From assembly GCA_934140355.1 (NCBI GenBank), contig CAKPBH010000051.1, positions 1 through 8,646 on the forward strand: a stretch of 8,646 nt of DNA, in the 5' to 3' direction. Under the pieces are notes generated by a model. The model made no database searches, had not been told where the DNA came from, and saw only the letters and a program-made list of their open reading frames with translations. A program made the position numbers and the translations under genes. Source of the stretch: an uncultured Bacilli bacterium (lineage in GTDB: Bacteria; Bacillota_I; Bacilli_A; RF39; UBA660). Positions 6,501-8,646 of the stretch are shown here, piece after piece (within the stretch, counting starts at the first letter, position 1; each line of letters opens with the position of its first letter).

Positions 6501-8350
6501 CTTCCGATACCGAATTATCTGAAGAAGAGTTAAAAAAACAAGTTTCTAAAAATCTAGGTGGAATTATTGGTGGAGGGTTTGATGTAATTTACTTAATTGC
6601 CCAAAAACTGGTAAAACACTCTAACGATGAAGGCTTCTTAGTAGGAAGCCGTGGTAGTGTTGGTTCTTCCTTCGTTGCAACCATGATGGGAATAACAGAA
6701 GTAAACCCATTACCAGCCCATTATCGTTGTCCAAAATGCTTCCACAGTATTTTTGAAGATGATAAAGGCGAAGCCCTAGGAGCAATTTACTCTTCTGGTT
6801 TTGATTTACCAGATAAAATGTGTCCAAAATGTGGAACAAGGCTAATTAAAGATGGACAAGACATGCCATTCGCAACCTTCTTAGGATTTAATGCGGATAA
6901 AGTACCTGATATTGATTTAAACTTCTCTGATTTAAACCAAGCCAGTGCACATAACTACACCAAAGTACTATTCGGTGTTGATAATGTTTATCGAGCTGGA
7001 ACAATTGGAACAGTAGCTGAAAAAACAGCTTTCGGTTACGTCAAAGGATTCTGTGAAGACAGAGATATTAAAATGCGTAGCGCTGAAATTGAAAGAATTG
7101 CCGAAGGATGTACCGGTGTAAAAAGAACAACTGGACAACATCCAGGAGGAATTGTCGTTATCCCGGGATATATGGATGTTTTTGATTTTACTCCATTCCA
7201 GTTCCCTGCCGATGATCCGACAAGTCCATGGCGAACCACACACTTTGATTATCACGCTATCGACCAAGATGTCTTAAAATTAGATATCCTAGGACATACC
7301 GATCCAACTCAACTTCGTCTAATCCAAAATATAAGAGGTATACCTGTTGTTGATGATGTTCCACTAGATGATAAAGATACCATGGGAATATTCTTATCTC
7401 CAGCACCCCTTGGAGTAACTACGGAGCAAATCATGTGTGAAACCGGAACGCTTGGCATCCCTGAATTTGGAACACCTTTCACAATAGGAATGTTAGTTGA
7501 CACTAAACCAACCACTTTTGCAGAATTAATCAAAATATCTGGACTATCTCACGGAACAGATGTATGGCTAGGCAATGCCCAAGAATTAATCAGAAATGGT
7601 ACAGTACCATTCAAAGATGTAATCGGATGTCGTGATGATATCATGGTTTATTTAATGTATAATGGCGTAGAACCATTAAAAGCCTTCAAAATTATGGAGT
7701 TTGTCCGTAAAGGAAAAGCCTCAAAAGATCCAGAAACGTGGAAAAAACATGTTGAAACAATGGAAAAAGCAGGTATTGAACCTTGGTTCATTGATTCCTG
7801 CCGAAAAATAAAATACATGTTCCCAAAAGCCCATGCCGCAGCCTACGTTATCAGTGCTTTTCGTATCGCTTACTATAAAGTTCATTATCCAGCAATCTAT
7901 TATGCAACATATTTCTCAACCAGATTAGATGATTTTGATATTACCACCATGATGAAAGGATATACATCCATCAAAGCAAAAATTATCGAAATCAATAACA
8001 AAGGATACGATGTTACCAACAAAGAAACATCATTATTAGAAACATTAAAATTATCCCTTGAAGCAACTGCTAGAGGAATCATCTTTGGTAACTTAGACTT
8101 AATGAAAAGCGATGCCAAAAATTTCCAAATTGCTGATGACGGAATCACCTTAATTCCACCATTTCGAGTAATCGATGGTCTAGGTGAAACCGTTGCCCAA
8201 AGTATTCAAGAAGAAGCCAAAAAACATGATTTCATTTCCATTGAAGACTTCCAAAAGCGTTGTCATGTCTCAACGACTTTAGTAGATAAAATGCGTGCAA
8301 TGAATCTTTTTGGTGATTTACCAGAATCAAGTCAATTAAGTTTATTTTAA
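3599..8350 (+). CDS. polC: DNA polymerase III PolC-type, alpha subunit with 3'-5' exonuclease
   Basis: This is the replicative C-family polymerase of low-GC Gram-positives, 1583 residues; AAGAGGTG 7 bases upstream supports the ATG. Domains in order: PolC N-terminal domain (about 1-190), OB fold (about 212-318), PHP domain split by the exonuclease (ELHAH at 326-330, TDHD at 360-363), DEDDh exonuclease (D464, E466, D550, H612, D617), polymerase core and C-terminal helix-hairpin-helix region. Polymerase aspartates are D1104 and D1106 in PDIDLNFSD and a likely third, D1229, in LKLDILGH. A four-cysteine zinc site is at 1044, 1047, 1075 and 1078. The last five residues, QLSLF, are the beta-clamp-binding motif, so the gene is complete. 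It is longer than the Bacillus protein (about 1437 residues), mainly through a charged helical insert at about 380-427 in the PHP domain and one of about 68 residues at about 916-983 before GGIIGGGFDVIYL. All catalytic residues look intact. It has its own promoter and terminators. Confidence 0.98.
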   Translation: MEKKMEVFLNQIGINEDYLTYFEESNVEEVKVSKETNRFHFFIKVKQPLPYPVYQDLFTSLKEAFHHEIKLTLVSSENTYQEINQYIKEIIKEYANVSMRYNVFLDREAKINEEKVEYPVYNKIEELNLKNIERELMNKLKEYGFANFDFNIILEEHKDQELLDRINQEKDTSAMKNIPTPKAPSHEKEEVAPQSQEKKTFYRPKKSTEVTKIKDLLYETDNVNIEVQIFGVDLFEAKSGYKIFTLKVTDFSDSMYAKIFTKDEEEFKRLKDLLKAGSWYSMYGRVKEDNFANNELVFMTRFRDVTPIDAKLDWVRTDKSPEKRVELHAHTMMSQMDGVIDEIKLVKTAIKWGHRAIAITDHDGCQAFPHVFNEVTGYNKKILSPYKDKLKELKQNYQDKIAAEDVCGAKLVEEEIHKTEEEMKNAPTFKALYGTELEMSDDTLDLVVNPTDADIYSSTYVIFDTETTGFNPGLHDSMIEIGAVKMKDGALIESFDELINPGVLIDSEITELTGITNNMMKDCPNEEEVTKKFKEWIGDLPLVAHNAKFDKNMLEMAYHKYNLGKLENPILDTMVISQIINKDLKRHNLTALTKNYGITFEENDGSGEKHHHRADYDAEFTGYVFFKMLKQLDKTTIKTLKDLTTLPTEKEINRWNREKHVNIIARTRVGLKNMFKLISYGSTTYLVKSARVPRHLINEHREDLLIGSGCYNGEIFNTALTRCEDDLKEVMKFYDYIEVQPPSNYTHLVARHDINTMEEVKYALEKIVKCAREIGKTIVATSDAHTLNKEDKIYREIIVHQNVPGKGRHPLARYLNQEGYKTIPDQYLRTTDEMLEEFAFLGEDIAHEIVIENTNKIADLCGDYEVIIDTGGIPFSPKIDNSIATVIDLVYTKAASWYGSPLPYNIEERIAKELYGDSVLDSIKYLMKEENTVKEEDFEKESFQRLHDTIFKGDDEVRRVVGEKIKKTSDTELSEEELKKQVSKNLGGIIGGGFDVIYLIAQKLVKHSNDEGFLVGSRGSVGSSFVATMMGITEVNPLPAHYRCPKCFHSIFEDDKGEALGAIYSSGFDLPDKMCPKCGTRLIKDGQDMPFATFLGFNADKVPDIDLNFSDLNQASAHNYTKVLFGVDNVYRAGTIGTVAEKTAFGYVKGFCEDRDIKMRSAEIERIAEGCTGVKRTTGQHPGGIVVIPGYMDVFDFTPFQFPADDPTSPWRTTHFDYHAIDQDVLKLDILGHTDPTQLRLIQNIRGIPVVDDVPLDDKDTMGIFLSPAPLGVTTEQIMCETGTLGIPEFGTPFTIGMLVDTKPTTFAELIKISGLSHGTDVWLGNAQELIRNGTVPFKDVIGCRDDIMVYLMYNGVEPLKAFKIMEFVRKGKASKDPETWKKHVETMEKAGIEPWFIDSCRKIKYMFPKAHAAAYVISAFRIAYYKVHYPAIYYATYFSTRLDDFDITTMMKGYTSIKAKIIEINNKGYDVTNKETSLLETLKLSLEATARGIIFGNLDLMKSDAKNFQIADDGITLIPPFRVIDGLGETVAQSIQEEAKKHDFISIEDFQKRCHVSTTLVDKMRAMNLFGDLPESSQLSLF

Positions 8351-8375
8351 AAGAAAAATACTTCCATTGATTTTT

Positions 8376-8413
8376 ATGAGATAGCCATATTTATTTTGGT
8401 TATCTTATTTTTT
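8376..8413 (+). terminator. polC terminator, first hairpin
   Basis: ATGAGATAGCCA (8376-8387) pairs with TGGTTATCTTAT (8397-8408) using two G-U pairs around a 9-base loop. T residues follow at 8408-8413. It starts 26 bases after the polC stop. Confidence 0.7.
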
Positions 8414-8437
8414 AATCTTTAAATAACCAATTTTTTT
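8396..8437 (+). terminator. Second, overlapping terminator hairpin after polC
   Basis: TTGGTTAT (8396-8403) pairs perfectly with ATAACCAA (8423-8430) around a 19-base loop, followed by seven T (8431-8437). Its left arm is the right arm of the first hairpin, so the two structures exclude each other. Confidence 0.62.
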
Positions 8438-8516
8438 CCAACAACCTAATAAATTTAAAAGAAAATAGTCCCCTTATCTAATTCAAAATAGCAAAAAAAG
8501 AAGCAATTTAATGTCT

Positions 8517-8549
8517 AAGAAGTGCCTTAATAGGCATTTCTTTTCCTTT
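8517..8549 (+). terminator. Hairpin with short broken T tract, possible terminator
   Basis: AAGAAGTGCCT (8517-8527) pairs with AGGCATTTCTT (8532-8542) over 11 bp with one G-U pair and a TAAT loop. It is followed by TT, CC and TTT. No gene lies between the polC terminators and this hairpin; 8438-8516 shows no coding frame or recognisable RNA. It could end a small transcript or act as a backup terminator. Confidence 0.5.
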
Positions 8550-8575
8550 ACTTGCCCATCAATTTATAGTATAAT
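8547..8575 (+). promoter_or_regulatory. Promoter for a downstream transcript
   Basis: TTTACT (8547-8552, four of six matches to TTGACA) is 17 bases from a perfect TATAAT (8570-8575). Transcription would start near 8582, so the transcript lies mostly beyond the window. Confidence 0.6.
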
Positions 8576-8587
8576 CCTGAGTTTGAC

Positions 8588-8646
8588 AGTTTTTGAAGGT
8601 TAAAAACTCCCTATCCCTTATTTTATAAGGGTTTAGAGAGCTTTTT
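8588..8646 (+). promoter_or_regulatory. Structured leader or small RNA with terminator-like hairpin at window edge
   Basis: AGTTTTT (8588-8594) pairs with AAAAACT (8602-8608). The same AAAAACT can instead join a larger hairpin: core CCCTTAT (8615-8621) with ATAAGGG (8625-8631), extended by CTCCCTA (8607-8613) with TAGAGAG (8634-8640, one mismatch). A T tract starts at 8642 and runs into the window end. This could be a small RNA of about 65 bases or an attenuated leader of the next gene. I do not recognise a known riboswitch. Confidence 0.45.

Noticed and set aside
6968..7533. Several reverse-strand open frames inside polC (also at 4318-4530, 4975-5199, 6621-6839 and 7900-8148)
   Set aside because: They are shadows of strongly conserved polC coding sequence with no domain, start signal or promoter.
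3599..8350. PolC as a fusion with another enzyme because of its length
   Set aside because: All extra length is in insertions within PolC domains; the order of domains and the C-terminal QLSLF are normal.
8588..8646. T-box or known riboswitch before the next gene
   Set aside because: The leader is only about 65 bases and I see no T-box sequence or recognised aptamer core.

Overview
The window comes from a low-GC Gram-positive bacterium (Bacillota/Bacilli or a related Mollicutes-like lineage). The evidence is a PolC-type replicative DNA polymerase ending in a clamp-binding motif, the tail of an Obg GTPase, strong AGGAGG-type ribosome binding sites, TG-extended TATAAT promoters and very A/T-rich spacers. 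Tryptophan is encoded by TGG and no gene is broken by an internal TGA, so the standard bacterial code (table 11) fits better than the mycoplasma code. I cannot name the genus.

Layout: (i) 1-131 is the 3' end of an obg-type gene. (ii) 208-1625 holds two tightly spaced forward genes for small, dissimilar HExxH putative zinc metallopeptidases of unknown substrate, closed by a hairpin terminator at 1660-1686. (iii) 1749-3516 is a compact regulated cassette: a reverse-strand XRE repressor-like gene, a divergent intergenic region with a perfect 8-bp inverted repeat next to an extended -10 promoter, and two forward genes. These encode a zinc-ribbon/TM2 membrane protein and a zinc-ribbon/membrane/PASTA-like/double-Ltp protein, and are followed by a 15-bp-stem terminator. 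(iv) 3540-8350 is polC with its own promoter; the 1583-residue protein is longer than the usual roughly 1440 residues because of clear insertions. (v) 8351-8646 has no gene; it holds two overlapping terminator-type hairpins, another hairpin, a promoter and a short structured leader running off the window.

How the parts may work together: obg and polC are core genes, and the stretch between them (132-3516) looks like accessory cargo. The most system-like part is the XRE/operator/TM2/Ltp cassette. The Ltp domain is known from the prophage TP-J34 superinfection-exclusion lipoprotein, so a membrane defence or envelope-stress role is a reasonable hypothesis. Ltp domains also occur in many uncharacterised Gram-positive proteins, and nothing in the sequence proves the role. 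I saw no CRISPR array, tRNA, rRNA, insertion sequence or integrase.
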